Positions 15,887 through 24,274 of a stretch of 64,000 bases of DNA are shown here, piece by piece. The notes beneath the pieces were generated by a model. That model worked only from the letters and a program-made list of their open reading frames with translations. It searched no databases and was not told where the DNA came from. Both the position numbers and the translations under genes were made by a program. Position 1 is the stretch's first letter; every line of letters starts with the position of its first letter. Source of the stretch: Methanolacinia petrolearia DSM 11571 (GTDB lineage: Archaea; Halobacteriota; Methanomicrobia; Methanomicrobiales; Methanomicrobiaceae); the NCBI RefSeq assembly GCF_000147875.1, contig NC_014507.1:2046001-2110000 (forward strand), written 5' to 3'.

Positions 15887-16203
15887 AATATCCCGGTAAA
15901 CCACCAAATAGCAGGCATTGAAATATGAGTGGCGAGACGAAGAATTAGAGAATTTTAATTTATCATTTGAATGATATCACGGAGGAATTACTTTACAACA
16001 TGACCTTTTTCGGTTCACCATTTAGTGAAATAAAACAAACATAATATTGCTGGTTTTTACAAATTAATTCCTTTCATCAATGTTCTATTAATAAAACTTT
16101 TAAATGATATATTCGTAAAATATAGTGATTGATATTGGAGGGATCCAATACTGTCGCTTAGCGGAAAGCAAACAAAATAATTCATAAATTGGAGGAAAAT
16201 TGT
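15887..16203 (+). promoter_or_regulatory. Archaellin operon promoter region and structured 5' leader
   Basis: No gene is supported in these 317 bases. A promoter-like element AAAACTTTTAAATG lies at 16093-16105, implying a transcript start near 16128 and a leader of about 75 bases. The leader has a small ATTGG/CCAAT stem-loop and ends in GGAGG at 16191-16195, the ribosome binding site for the archaellin start at 16204. Confidence 0.5.
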
Positions 16204-16803
16204 ATGAAGTTGAATAAAGAAGAAGCATTCACCGGTCTAGAGGCTGCAATTGTGCTTATCGCATTCGTTGTTGTAGCGGCGGTATTCTCATATGTAGTGC
16301 TCGGAGCAGGTTTCTTTACGACACAAAAGGCACAGGAAGTTGTCTATACCAGTGTCGATCAGGCAAGTTCGAGTATCGAGATCCTTGGAGATGTCTATGG
16401 TCTTAACACCACCAGCCCGGTACCAACCGGCCCGGTTATTGACGCTGTAAGGTTCACTGTAGGTCTGACAGCAGGCGGATCGCCCGTAGATTTCGGCCAG
16501 ACAACACTCACTTTCAGTACAAATGAGAATGTCTCAAGGTTGGACAGAGCAGCAGATACACTCACAGACGCGACCAGCATCAGTCCAGGACAGTGGGGAG
16601 TTATCAGGATGGCAAACAACGACAGCAGCGACCTGCTTCTTGAAAACCAGGAGCAGTTTACAATCTATGCAATGCCTGTTGCTTCTGACGCTATCGAAGC
16701 CAATGAAGATTTCGAGATTCAGGTCCGCCCCGCGGTAGGTACAGCATACGCAATAGAGAGATCAGCACCTGCAAGAGTCACGGGTGTAAATGCACTATAC
16801 TGA
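16204..16803 (+). CDS. arlB1: Archaellin B1
   Basis: The 199-residue archaellin is a major filament subunit of the archaellum. It has a class III (type IV pilin-like) signal peptide: a short basic/acidic leader MKLNKEEAFTG with predicted cleavage after Gly, followed by the hydrophobic helix LEAAIVLIAFVVVAAVFSYV. The globular part carries several N-glycosylation sequons (NTT, NVS, NDS). The ATG at 16204 is preferred to an upstream TTG at 16189 because GGAGG lies just before it. It is first of three tandem archaellin genes. Its N-terminal coding DNA shares a 50-bp exact match with arlB2. Confidence 0.93.
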   Translation: MKLNKEEAFTGLEAAIVLIAFVVVAAVFSYVVLGAGFFTTQKAQEVVYTSVDQASSSIEILGDVYGLNTTSPVPTGPVIDAVRFTVGLTAGGSPVDFGQTTLTFSTNENVSRLDRAADTLTDATSISPGQWGVIRMANNDSSDLLLENQEQFTIYAMPVASDAIEANEDFEIQVRPAVGTAYAIERSAPARVTGVNALY

Positions 16804-16816
16804 GGAGATGATGATA

Positions 16817-17434
16817 ATGAAGATGTTTAAATCAGAAGAAGGATTCACCGGTCTTGAAGCTGCAATTGTGCTTATCGCATTCGTTGTTGTAGCGGCGGTA
16901 TTCTCATACGTAGTGCTGGGAGCAGGTTTCTTCACCACACAGAAGGCACAGGAGACCGTTTATTCAAGTGTCGACATGGCATCATCAAGTCTTGAAGTTC
17001 TTGGTGACGTCTATGGCTGGGGAAATACTGCAGGCACTGCTATTGATGGCGTCCAGTTTGTTGTAGGTCTTACTGCAGGAGGAAGCTCTGTTGATTTTGC
17101 ACAGACGACGATGGTATTCACCAACACATCCCAGATAGTTGATCTTGATAAGGATGTACAGATCACAAGCAGTTCATCAGACGTAGTAAATGTAACAGCA
17201 AGAGATTCGCTTGATGCCGATACATGGTATATCATCGACATCCAGAACGACGACACCGACAAAGGTGCACTTCTTGAAAACCAGGAACAGTTCACAATCT
17301 TCGCAAAGCTTGGAACAGCAGTAGTAACACCAAATGAAGCATTCACAATCGAGGTTAAGCCCCCGGTAGGCGCCTCATACGGTATAAACCGTAAAGGACC
17401 TGCAAGAGTGAATGATGTGAATATTCTCTACTAA
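16817..17434 (+). CDS. arlB2: Archaellin B2
   Basis: The 205-residue archaellin has the leader MKMFKSEEGFTG cleaved before LEAAIVLIAF, the conserved core helix, and a globular C-terminal domain with NTS and NVT sequons. The ATG at 16817 is chosen among four clustered ATG codons because GAGGAG at 16802-16807 is correctly spaced and the leader then matches arlB1 in length. It begins 13 bases after arlB1. Its helix-coding DNA is nearly identical to arlB1, whereas the following segment is closer to arlB3, suggesting recombination among the copies. Confidence 0.93.
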   Translation: MKMFKSEEGFTGLEAAIVLIAFVVVAAVFSYVVLGAGFFTTQKAQETVYSSVDMASSSLEVLGDVYGWGNTAGTAIDGVQFVVGLTAGGSSVDFAQTTMVFTNTSQIVDLDKDVQITSSSSDVVNVTARDSLDADTWYIIDIQNDDTDKGALLENQEQFTIFAKLGTAVVTPNEAFTIEVKPPVGASYGINRKGPARVNDVNILY

Positions 17435-17440
17435 AAAAAC

Positions 17441-17448
17441 TTTTTTTT
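17441..17448 (+). terminator. Oligo-T tract between arlB2 and arlB3
   Basis: An uninterrupted run of eight T follows a run of seven A, six bases after the arlB2 stop codon. Oligo-T tracts in the non-template strand terminate archaeal RNA polymerase, so this may cause partial termination and lower arlB3 expression (inference). Confidence 0.4.
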
Positions 17449-17457
17449 CGGAGGATT

Positions 17458-18081
17458 ATGCAGGGGTATCGCTCTTACGACGCCTTTACAGGTCTTGAAG
17501 CCGCTATTGTTCTTATTGCGTTTGTCGTAGTGGCAGCATTATTCTCCTATGTTGTCTTAGGAGCAGGATTCTTTACTACACAAAAGGCACAGGAGACCGT
17601 TTATTCAGGTGTCGGTATGGCTTCATCAAGTTTAGAAATACTTGGCGACGTTTACGGGAACAGTACAGGGGTCGGTGGAACAAATGCCGAAATAGACGGA
17701 GTGATGTTTGTCACGGGCCTTACGGCAGGTGGAAGTTCCATAGACTTCTCAAGGACTACCATCACTTATTCGAATAAGGATAACGTAACACTAGTGCAAC
17801 GTTCATCGTCGATCGACAGTACATCATCAAATGTCGTAGTAGACAGATCAACGGTCGGACAGAATGAATGGGCAATTATCGACATTCAGAACGATGACAG
17901 TGACAAGGGTGCGCTTCTTGAAAACCAGGAGCAGTTCACGATCTATGTAAAACTGGACACTCCAAATTATATCAGCAAAAACGAGGATTTCAGTATTGAT
18001 ATCCGACCGGATCAGGGTGCGGCATACTCTATAAAAAGAACCGCACCGGCAAGGATCTACAAAATGAATGTACTGTATTGA
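17458..18081 (+). CDS. arlB3: Archaellin B3
   Basis: The 207-residue archaellin has the leader MQGYRSYDAFTG, predicted cleavage before LEAAIVLIAF, the conserved polymerisation helix, and a globular domain with NST and NVT sequons. The start is fixed by GGAGG at 17451-17455. The same N-terminal protein sequence as arlB1/B2 is encoded here with many synonymous differences, so this copy is older or escapes gene conversion. The leader is also different in its first residues. It may be a minor or specialised filament subunit. Confidence 0.92.
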   Translation: MQGYRSYDAFTGLEAAIVLIAFVVVAALFSYVVLGAGFFTTQKAQETVYSGVGMASSSLEILGDVYGNSTGVGGTNAEIDGVMFVTGLTAGGSSIDFSRTTITYSNKDNVTLVQRSSSIDSTSSNVVVDRSTVGQNEWAIIDIQNDDSDKGALLENQEQFTIYVKLDTPNYISKNEDFSIDIRPDQGAAYSIKRTAPARIYKMNVLY

Positions 18082-18107
18082 GACAACCATCTCAATGCTG
18101 AACTACT

Positions 18108-18115
18108 TTTTTATT
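18108..18115 (+). terminator. Oligo-T terminator after archaellin genes
   Basis: A T-rich run (CTACTTTTTTA) lies about 28 bases after the arlB3 stop codon, ahead of a separate promoter for the downstream archaellum genes. It is consistent with an archaeal oligo-T terminator ending the archaellin transcript. Confidence 0.4.
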
Positions 18116-18202
18116 TCAAACATACAGATAACAGGAAATATTTCCCCTTTAAAAGGGTACTCATACGCAATATTTTTCATAGACGATACTACAGTAAAAA
18201 AA

Positions 18203-18215
18203 GACTTTTAAATAG
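18203..18215 (+). promoter_or_regulatory. Promoter of the archaellum accessory operon
   Basis: GACTTTTAAATAG at 18203-18215 lies 24-36 bases before the ATG at 18239, the usual TATA distance for a leaderless archaeal mRNA. The core ACTTTTAAAT is identical to the one upstream of arlB1 at 16096-16105, suggesting that both transcripts use the same promoter type. Confidence 0.5.
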
Positions 18216-18238
18216 TAAATATTAAATGATTAGTAACT

Positions 18239-19030
18239 ATGGCAGTTAATCAGTCGCAGGTAGATCATATATTATCAACCGCATCTGCTGATGATCCGGA
18301 AGTTAAACTTCAAAACCTCCAGGACGAGGTTGATCTCCTAAAAAAATCCGTAAAAAAACTCCTCATCGACTTACGTGAAAGGATGAACGAAATGGATAAC
18401 CCTTTCATTGTAGCGCCTAATCTTCCCCCATTAGCCGAACTGCCTGAAAAAAAGGCTGAAGAACTTCCTGAGCCATTTGAAGAAGAAAAAGAAGAACCTG
18501 ATATTAAAGAAATAACGGATATCAAATCAACAGACAACGAATCCGCTTTGGAAGCTAAAGAAGAGATCCTTTCAAACCTCCATGAGAGATTTGAAGATAT
18601 AAGGACAATGGCCCAGCCGGTACCGGCTGGAACGAACCCGGCCGAGAGACCCAGGCTGCAAAAACTACACCAGTTATTCGAGTGGATCTCCAGGATGGTA
18701 AAGAAATACGGCCATGACCGTCTGGAGATCATGACAGGAACTTATCATGAAATGGGATATATCAGCGATGATGCCTACAGGCAGATAAATGAAATAGCCA
18801 GATTAATGCCGGAATCCATCGGGGAGTTTCATGAAATCAGTTCAGAGGAGTTTGTATCCGAGCTTTACCTTTTAAACAGAATATTAATACCTGAGGATTC
18901 CTCACTGGACAGGGAGATGATAGAAGTAATAATGGAGAAGAAAGAAACTGAAGTAATAGATACAAAGAAGGAATCAAAAGACGATTCCGGATATGAAGAG
19001 GACTGGATTGAACTCCTTGAGAAGGTTTGA
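18239..19030 (+). CDS. Archaellum accessory protein of the FlaC/D/E (ArlC/D/E) family
   Basis: The 263-residue cytosolic protein has a coiled-coil N-terminus (about residues 20-50), an acidic Pro/Glu-rich linker (about 60-110) and a FlaD/FlaE-type domain (about 130-225, containing HQLFEWISRMVKKYG and YISDDAYRQINEIARLMPE). These proteins form the cytosolic ring of the archaellum motor and receive the CheF/CheY taxis signal. Only one such gene is present, so it probably does the work of the separate ArlC, D and E proteins of other archaea. It probably has a leaderless mRNA. Confidence 0.88.
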   Translation: MAVNQSQVDHILSTASADDPEVKLQNLQDEVDLLKKSVKKLLIDLRERMNEMDNPFIVAPNLPPLAELPEKKAEELPEPFEEEKEEPDIKEITDIKSTDNESALEAKEEILSNLHERFEDIRTMAQPVPAGTNPAERPRLQKLHQLFEWISRMVKKYGHDRLEIMTGTYHEMGYISDDAYRQINEIARLMPESIGEFHEISSEEFVSELYLLNRILIPEDSSLDREMIEVIMEKKETEVIDTKKESKDDSGYEEDWIELLEKV

Positions 19031-19041
19031 AGTGTTTTTAA

Positions 19042-19551
19042 ATGTCCAGTGAAACATTTGCGACGGCAATATTCCTGATTACAGCCATAGTTGCAGCAGC
19101 TGTATTAATAAATGCTTTTTTCCCGATAATTTACCAGGCCTCATCTACATTCTCCGAATCATCCCAATCTGCTGACGAACGTTTGCGTACAGAGGTCAAA
19201 GTAATCAACACATATGCAAACTCTTCATCGGATCCGGATGCAGAAGTCTGGATCAAAAATATAGGATCTGCCAGGATTGCAAAGAACGACATCGATGTAT
19301 CCGACGTATTCTTTGGCCAGGAAGGTGATTTCGAGTATCTCTTGCTTGATATTTCAGGAACTATAGATAAAGGAGAATGGAGTTACACCGTTCTGGAAGA
19401 TACCGTCAATGACTACTGGGACCCCAGGGAAACCCTGCGTATAGATATAAACAGCAACAAAATTCCAGACACCAGCGGCCAGTACGTCTATTTCCAGTTT
19501 GTACTCCCTTCCGGCGTATCGGTAGCTAAAACATTTACAACGAGTGGTTAA
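19042..19551 (+). CDS. arlF: Archaellum stator protein ArlF (FlaF)
   Basis: The 169-residue protein has one N-terminal membrane helix (about residues 6-30) and a beta-rich exterior domain. ArlF binds the S-layer and forms the static anchor of the archaellum motor with ArlG. It lies between arlD/E and arlG in conserved gene order. The upstream gene ends 12 bases before, and its last codons overlap arlG by 8 bases if the GTG at 19544 is the start of arlG. Confidence 0.88.
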   Translation: MSSETFATAIFLITAIVAAAVLINAFFPIIYQASSTFSESSQSADERLRTEVKVINTYANSSSDPDAEVWIKNIGSARIAKNDIDVSDVFFGQEGDFEYLLLDISGTIDKGEWSYTVLEDTVNDYWDPRETLRIDINSNKIPDTSGQYVYFQFVLPSGVSVAKTFTTSG

Positions 19552-20026
19552 TGTGGCCAGTGCGTCTTTAGTTGCAACAGCCTTTGCTTTGATAATGCTG
19601 ATAATAACAGCATATTTTCTGGTAGGGGTCGTATTAACGACAGCCGAGGTTGTATCAACCGCACAGACGGATCAGATTAACCAGCAGGAGGAAAGGGTCA
19701 GGACCGCTATAAATATCAATAACACCTCAATCGAGTCAGGGTCTATAATCTATGCAGAAATCGAAAATACGGGGAGTGTTGTCATATCAGACATTAAATA
19801 TATGGATGTCTATACAATTAATGGTAAATCCTCTCCAATATATTATTCTCAAGGTACAGGAACAGGTACCTGGAGTAAAATATCAATAGAACCGGATATC
19901 ATTAATCCAGGACAATGGGATCCGAAGGAAGTAATGAACATTTCAGTGACCTACCCCGGAAGTGATCCACCGGTTTGGATCCAGGTGACAACACCGAACG
20001 GGATATCGGACTCAACATATATATAA
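19544..20026 (+). CDS. arlG: Archaellum stator protein ArlG (FlaG)
   Basis: The 160-residue protein has an N-terminal membrane helix (about residues 8-34) and a beta-sandwich domain outside the membrane. ArlG polymerises and caps with ArlF to anchor the motor to the S-layer. The gene overlaps arlF. The GTG at 19544 or the GTG at 19553 could be the start, and neither has a strong ribosome binding site, so translation is probably coupled to arlF. Confidence 0.87.
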   Translation: MVNVASASLVATAFALIMLIITAYFLVGVVLTTAEVVSTAQTDQINQQEERVRTAININNTSIESGSIIYAEIENTGSVVISDIKYMDVYTINGKSSPIYYSQGTGTGTWSKISIEPDIINPGQWDPKEVMNISVTYPGSDPPVWIQVTTPNGISDSTYI

Positions 20027-20038
20027 GAGGTGATCATA

Positions 20039-20785
20039 TTGGGAGATTCAGATAAAAAATCACTGGGTGACCTTCTTGGCGGAGAAGAAAGGGAGATCCT
20101 CTCGACAGGGAACCCCGAGATCGACAAAAAACTTGCAGATGGTTTGCCCCTTCAGTCCCTGACATTAATTGAAGGAGAGAATGATACCGGAAAGAGTGTC
20201 ATAACGCAACAGATTATCTGGGGAGCCATGAAAGCAAGCCTGAATGTCGATCTTTATACATCTGAAAACACAGCCAAAAGTTTCCTGAACCAGATGCAAT
20301 CAATGAGTCTGGACATCTCCGATTATTATGCCTGGGGTTATCTCAAGATCTACCCTATGCATACGATAGGTTTTGAATGGGGCGAGGATGAGATGAGCGG
20401 AATCCTGAAAAGGATCATTGCGAAAATCAGAAATAGCGACGCTGATGTCATAGTAGTCGATTCATTAACGCTTCTGACAGAATCCACATCCCAGACCGAC
20501 CTTCTGGCCTTCCTTACAAGCTGCAAAAATCTTGTAGACCATGGAAAGACAATTCTGATTACTCTTCATACATATGCATTCGAAGAGGATACACTTGTTC
20601 GTATAAGATCGATCTGCGATGCACATTTATTCATGAAAAAGGCCCTTGTCGGAGATAAATATGTCATGGTAATGGAAGTCGTAAAGGTCAGGGGTGCACG
20701 GAAAACCACAGGTAATCTGGTTTCATTCGAGGTGCATCCCGGATACGGAATGAAGATTATTCCGATTTCCAGCGCAAGAGTCTGA
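20039..20785 (+). CDS. arlH: Archaellum ATPase-regulating protein ArlH (FlaH, KaiC-like)
   Basis: The 248-residue RecA/KaiC-like ATP-binding protein has Walker A GENDTGKS at residues 46-53 and Walker B DVIVVDS. ArlH binds ATP and ArlI inside the cytosolic ring and regulates motor assembly or switching. The TTG at 20039 is preferred to a GTG at 20030 because GAGGTGAT at 20027-20034 would otherwise overlap the start codon. It follows arlG by 12 bases and precedes arlI by 21 bases. Confidence 0.92.
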   Translation: MGDSDKKSLGDLLGGEEREILSTGNPEIDKKLADGLPLQSLTLIEGENDTGKSVITQQIIWGAMKASLNVDLYTSENTAKSFLNQMQSMSLDISDYYAWGYLKIYPMHTIGFEWGEDEMSGILKRIIAKIRNSDADVIVVDSLTLLTESTSQTDLLAFLTSCKNLVDHGKTILITLHTYAFEEDTLVRIRSICDAHLFMKKALVGDKYVMVMEVVKVRGARKTTGNLVSFEVHPGYGMKIIPISSARV

Positions 20786-20806
20786 AGGTAAAAGGGGATT
20801 TAACAG

Positions 20807-22666
20807 ATGGGTGCTCTAAGTGCAAATATAAACCTGCCGTTCCAGCCTGAAGAGGTGGACGAGGAAGAGGATATCTATTCCAACTATGAATCTTCCTCTC
20901 TTTTCAGGATGCTTCCTGCTAATGCCAAGGAGTACGTAGCAAAAAGCCCCCATCTTCTCGAATATCTCCAGATGTTTCCTGTGAACCTTTATGGGATTCC
21001 TCTCTTCTTCTCCGAATTAAAGAGAGAAGTAAAAAGCATGGAAAACCCTAACATCATCTACCCCGTTGATGAATTCACCTTTATTCATATCTTCCCCGAC
21101 CAGGACGATGTCAGAAACTTTTACATTCCAATTGAACCGTCCTTCATGCATACTGTAGCAGAAGCAATGCCGGTAATCGAGAAAAAGATGGTGGATATCA
21201 TTGATGCTCTCGAAGAGGACCCTGTTACAGAAGAAGAAAGAACTGAGGTACTGAAGAAGGTATTAAAGGAAATAATCTATGTTAAAAAACCGGACGAATC
21301 GTTTGACGATATAACCGCACTTGAAGGAGGAGATACCGGGGTCAAAGATAAAATCGTCAAATTTCTGAATACCGATTTTTCAGCCAAAACCGATAAAAAA
21401 ACTCTTGAAAAACATAACGTCAAAGAAACTCCCGACGGGAAAGTGATCCTGACGCTGGCGGAATACAGGTCTATAGAATATCTCCTGATTCGTGACAAAA
21501 TCGATATGGGGATTTTGAAGCCGTTTCTATCCGACCCCTATATTGAAGATATCACCTGCGACGGCGTCGGGCCGATATTTATCGAGCACAAGATCTTCAA
21601 GGGCCTTAAATCAGTTGTTGAATTTACCAATTCGGATGAGATCGATGATTTTGTAATCAAAATGGCCGAACGGATCAAAAGGCCGATAACATACAGGAAC
21701 CCTATTGTCGACGCCACCCTCCCGGACGGTTCGCGTATCAACATAGTCTACGGTACCGAGGTCTCAAAGCACGGGAGCAATTTTACGATTCGTAAATTTG
21801 CAGAAGAGCCTGCAAGTATTCTCCAGTTGATCGAATGGAAGACTACCGACTATATGGTTGCCGGCTACCTGTGGATGTGCATCGAGTTCGGAATGTCGCT
21901 GTTCATGAGCGGTGAGACTGCGAGCGGAAAGACGACAAGTCTCAACGCACTTACGGCATTCATCGCTCCTGAAAGCAAGATCGTCACCATTGAGGATACC
22001 CCCGAGCTTACAGTACCCCATAAGAACTGGACAAGACAGGTCTCCAAAGGGAAAGGGAAAGGTGAAGGAGGAGAGGGAGAAGTCACGATGTTCGACCTTC
22101 TTCGTGCCGCTCTTCGTCAGAGGCCGAACTATATCCTTGTCGGAGAAATTCGTGGTTCTGAAGGAGCGGTCGCATTCGGTGCAATGCAGACCGGCCACCC
22201 TGTCATGAGCACTTTTCACGCGGCATCCGTCGAAAAACTGATACAGCGTCTCTGCAGTGATCCGATCAATATTCCAATGACTCACGTAGACAACCTGAAC
22301 CTTGTCATTATCCAGAGTGCCGTTACAAGACCGAACGGTGATAAAGTCAGGAGGATGCTCAGCATCAACGAACTGGTAGGCTACGATCCGGATACAAAAG
22401 GGTTTTCATTCATCGCCATGTTTGTCTGGAACCCGACAACCGATGAATTTGAATTCCCCGGGAAAGGCAGCAGTTACCTGCTTGAAAACAAAATCGCAAC
22501 GATGCTTGGTATACCTGAACATAAAAGATCTGAGATCTATTTTGAAGTCGAAAAAAGGGCACGAGTCCTCCAGAGACTGCATAAGGCAGGATATGTCGGT
22601 TTCTGGGATCTGTATCATATGATGACAAAAGTCAAAAAGCAGGGCCTTCTGAAGATCGATATTTAG
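20807..22666 (+). CDS. arlI: Archaellum motor ATPase ArlI (FlaI)
   Basis: The 619-residue type II/IV secretion superfamily ATPase powers archaellum assembly and rotation. The C-terminal RecA domain has Walker A GETASGKT at residues 369-376, a Walker-B-like region ILVGEIRG and the histidine box MSTFHAAS. The N-terminal region is longer than in many ArlI proteins and carries an acidic stretch (residues 15-25). It acts as a hexamer beneath ArlJ, whose gene begins 9 bases downstream. Confidence 0.95.
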   Translation: MGALSANINLPFQPEEVDEEEDIYSNYESSSLFRMLPANAKEYVAKSPHLLEYLQMFPVNLYGIPLFFSELKREVKSMENPNIIYPVDEFTFIHIFPDQDDVRNFYIPIEPSFMHTVAEAMPVIEKKMVDIIDALEEDPVTEEERTEVLKKVLKEIIYVKKPDESFDDITALEGGDTGVKDKIVKFLNTDFSAKTDKKTLEKHNVKETPDGKVILTLAEYRSIEYLLIRDKIDMGILKPFLSDPYIEDITCDGVGPIFIEHKIFKGLKSVVEFTNSDEIDDFVIKMAERIKRPITYRNPIVDATLPDGSRINIVYGTEVSKHGSNFTIRKFAEEPASILQLIEWKTTDYMVAGYLWMCIEFGMSLFMSGETASGKTTSLNALTAFIAPESKIVTIEDTPELTVPHKNWTRQVSKGKGKGEGGEGEVTMFDLLRAALRQRPNYILVGEIRGSEGAVAFGAMQTGHPVMSTFHAASVEKLIQRLCSDPINIPMTHVDNLNLVIIQSAVTRPNGDKVRRMLSINELVGYDPDTKGFSFIAMFVWNPTTDEFEFPGKGSSYLLENKIATMLGIPEHKRSEIYFEVEKRARVLQRLHKAGYVGFWDLYHMMTKVKKQGLLKIDI

Positions 22667-22675
22667 GCAGCAGAC

Positions 22676-24274
22676 ATGTTCGAAAGCACTATAGAGAATC
22701 TCAGGGAAAAGAACGGGGGAAAACTGCCATTTGAAGATACTCTGGGAGATCTGTTCAAAAAAATAAAGGATATCAGGGATAACAAGCGGATGGGAAATGA
22801 TCTCCTTTTCATGATCACTTATATGGCATCGATTATTCATGCCAATGTTTCAAGACCAGAGATTTTTGCATATACTGCCGAAAGAAAGGAATACCTGCCC
22901 TCAAAAGCTATGAAAAGAGTGGAGTGTTTTGTTAAAAGATGGAATTACAGTTATGCCGAGGCACTTCTTCTTGTAGCGGATCGTGTAAGAAACGAGATGC
23001 TCGAGAGTCTCTTTAACAGGTTCGGAAACTCCATCGAATCGGGTGTTCCTGATGAAGAATTCCTTACGTCAGAACTGGGAACTGTCAGAAACGTTTACAG
23101 GAATCATTTCGAACAGGGTATTGAGATGCTGAAAAAATGGGGCGATGCATATATCGCACTTATGCTTTCTGCAACCATTGTAAGCATTATTATCATGGTT
23201 TCTGTTGCGATCTACGCCCCGGACGATCTTGAATCTACCCTGAACTCGTCTTATTTCCTGACTGTAGGAGTCTCCGCCTTCGGCCTGATTACAATGTATA
23301 AATCAATCCCCGACGATCAGAAAGCACACGGACTTGAAGAAGGCGGCAGTTATGAACAAAACCTGATTGGAAAATTTGAAAGGATTATCATTCCGGTGAC
23401 TCTCCTGATTTCAATTATAATGCTTTTCCTTGGCATCAATTTCGGTGTGATCTGCATCCTCGTCGGACTTATGCTCGGGCCGATTGGTTACCTTGGATTT
23501 AAAGACGATCAAAATATCATAGCAAGAGATGAAGATTTCACTGTCTTCATCAGGGGACTGGGAGCAATCATGGGGGGTATGGGCATGACCGTAGGACCTG
23601 CGATGTCAGAGGTCGACAGGAAATCACTTTCTGTACTCGGGCCGTTTATAGACGGAGTTTATTCAAAACTGAACCTGGGTCTTGATGAAAAACTAGTGTG
23701 GGCGAGATTTATAAAAGACTGCGGAAGCAACCTTATCTATAAATATTTAGGTATCTTTCGCGATTCGGTAGATCTTGGTGCAGGACCTTCGGAGGTATCA
23801 CAGATCGTAAGCGGATCGATGCTTGAACAAACACTCCTAAGGCAGAAACGTGAGATGCTCGCCACGGGCTTTATTGTTCTGCTCATCCCCATGCATATAG
23901 CGATGATTGCCATCTTCACTTTCCTGTACAGCATCCTCATAACAATGTCACGTGCAATTACAAGTGTTATGACTACATTTTCCGATACTGCTTCCGCCCT
24001 GAGTTCGTCCACATCCTCTCTGGGAGGATCGATGGTCAGTTCTATAAACATCTTTACTAATTTTCCCGAAGATAAAATGCAGACTTTCCTGATAATTAGT
24101 ATAATGATTATCACCATATCAAACATTCTTGCAGGAAAAATCGTCAAAGGAGGTCACCGATCAATGCTGTACTTTTTCGGAAGCATTTTAATTGGTCTGA
24201 CGGGAATAATATATATAATAACTCCGGTAGTGGTAGCGGCTTTGTTTTCAATTCCAGGATTTGAGGCGATATAA
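22676..24274 (+). CDS. arlJ: Archaellum platform membrane protein ArlJ (FlaJ)
   Basis: The 532-residue polytopic protein has two T2SF-type domains and about eight or nine membrane helices (first pair about residues 160-210, others about 240-285 and 400-530). It forms the membrane platform on which ArlI acts. The gene is the last of the recognised core archaellum genes. The TAA stop at 24272-24274 shares its final A with the ATG of the next gene, so the unknown acidic protein is translationally coupled to ArlJ. Confidence 0.93.
   Translation: MFESTIENLREKNGGKLPFEDTLGDLFKKIKDIRDNKRMGNDLLFMITYMASIIHANVSRPEIFAYTAERKEYLPSKAMKRVECFVKRWNYSYAEALLLVADRVRNEMLESLFNRFGNSIESGVPDEEFLTSELGTVRNVYRNHFEQGIEMLKKWGDAYIALMLSATIVSIIIMVSVAIYAPDDLESTLNSSYFLTVGVSAFGLITMYKSIPDDQKAHGLEEGGSYEQNLIGKFERIIIPVTLLISIIMLFLGINFGVICILVGLMLGPIGYLGFKDDQNIIARDEDFTVFIRGLGAIMGGMGMTVGPAMSEVDRKSLSVLGPFIDGVYSKLNLGLDEKLVWARFIKDCGSNLIYKYLGIFRDSVDLGAGPSEVSQIVSGSMLEQTLLRQKREMLATGFIVLLIPMHIAMIAIFTFLYSILITMSRAITSVMTTFSDTASALSSSTSSLGGSMVSSINIFTNFPEDKMQTFLIISIMIITISNILAGKIVKGGHRSMLYFFGSILIGLTGIIYIITPVVVAALFSIPGFEAI

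Noticed and set aside
15950-16050. A 14-codon frame after GGAGG near 15980 in the archaellin leader region
   Set aside because: Spacing from the ribosome binding site is too long and the peptide has no supporting features.
16189-16203. TTG start five codons upstream for archaellin B1
   Set aside because: It lies within the GGAGG ribosome binding site; the ATG at 16204 gives the normal archaellin leader.
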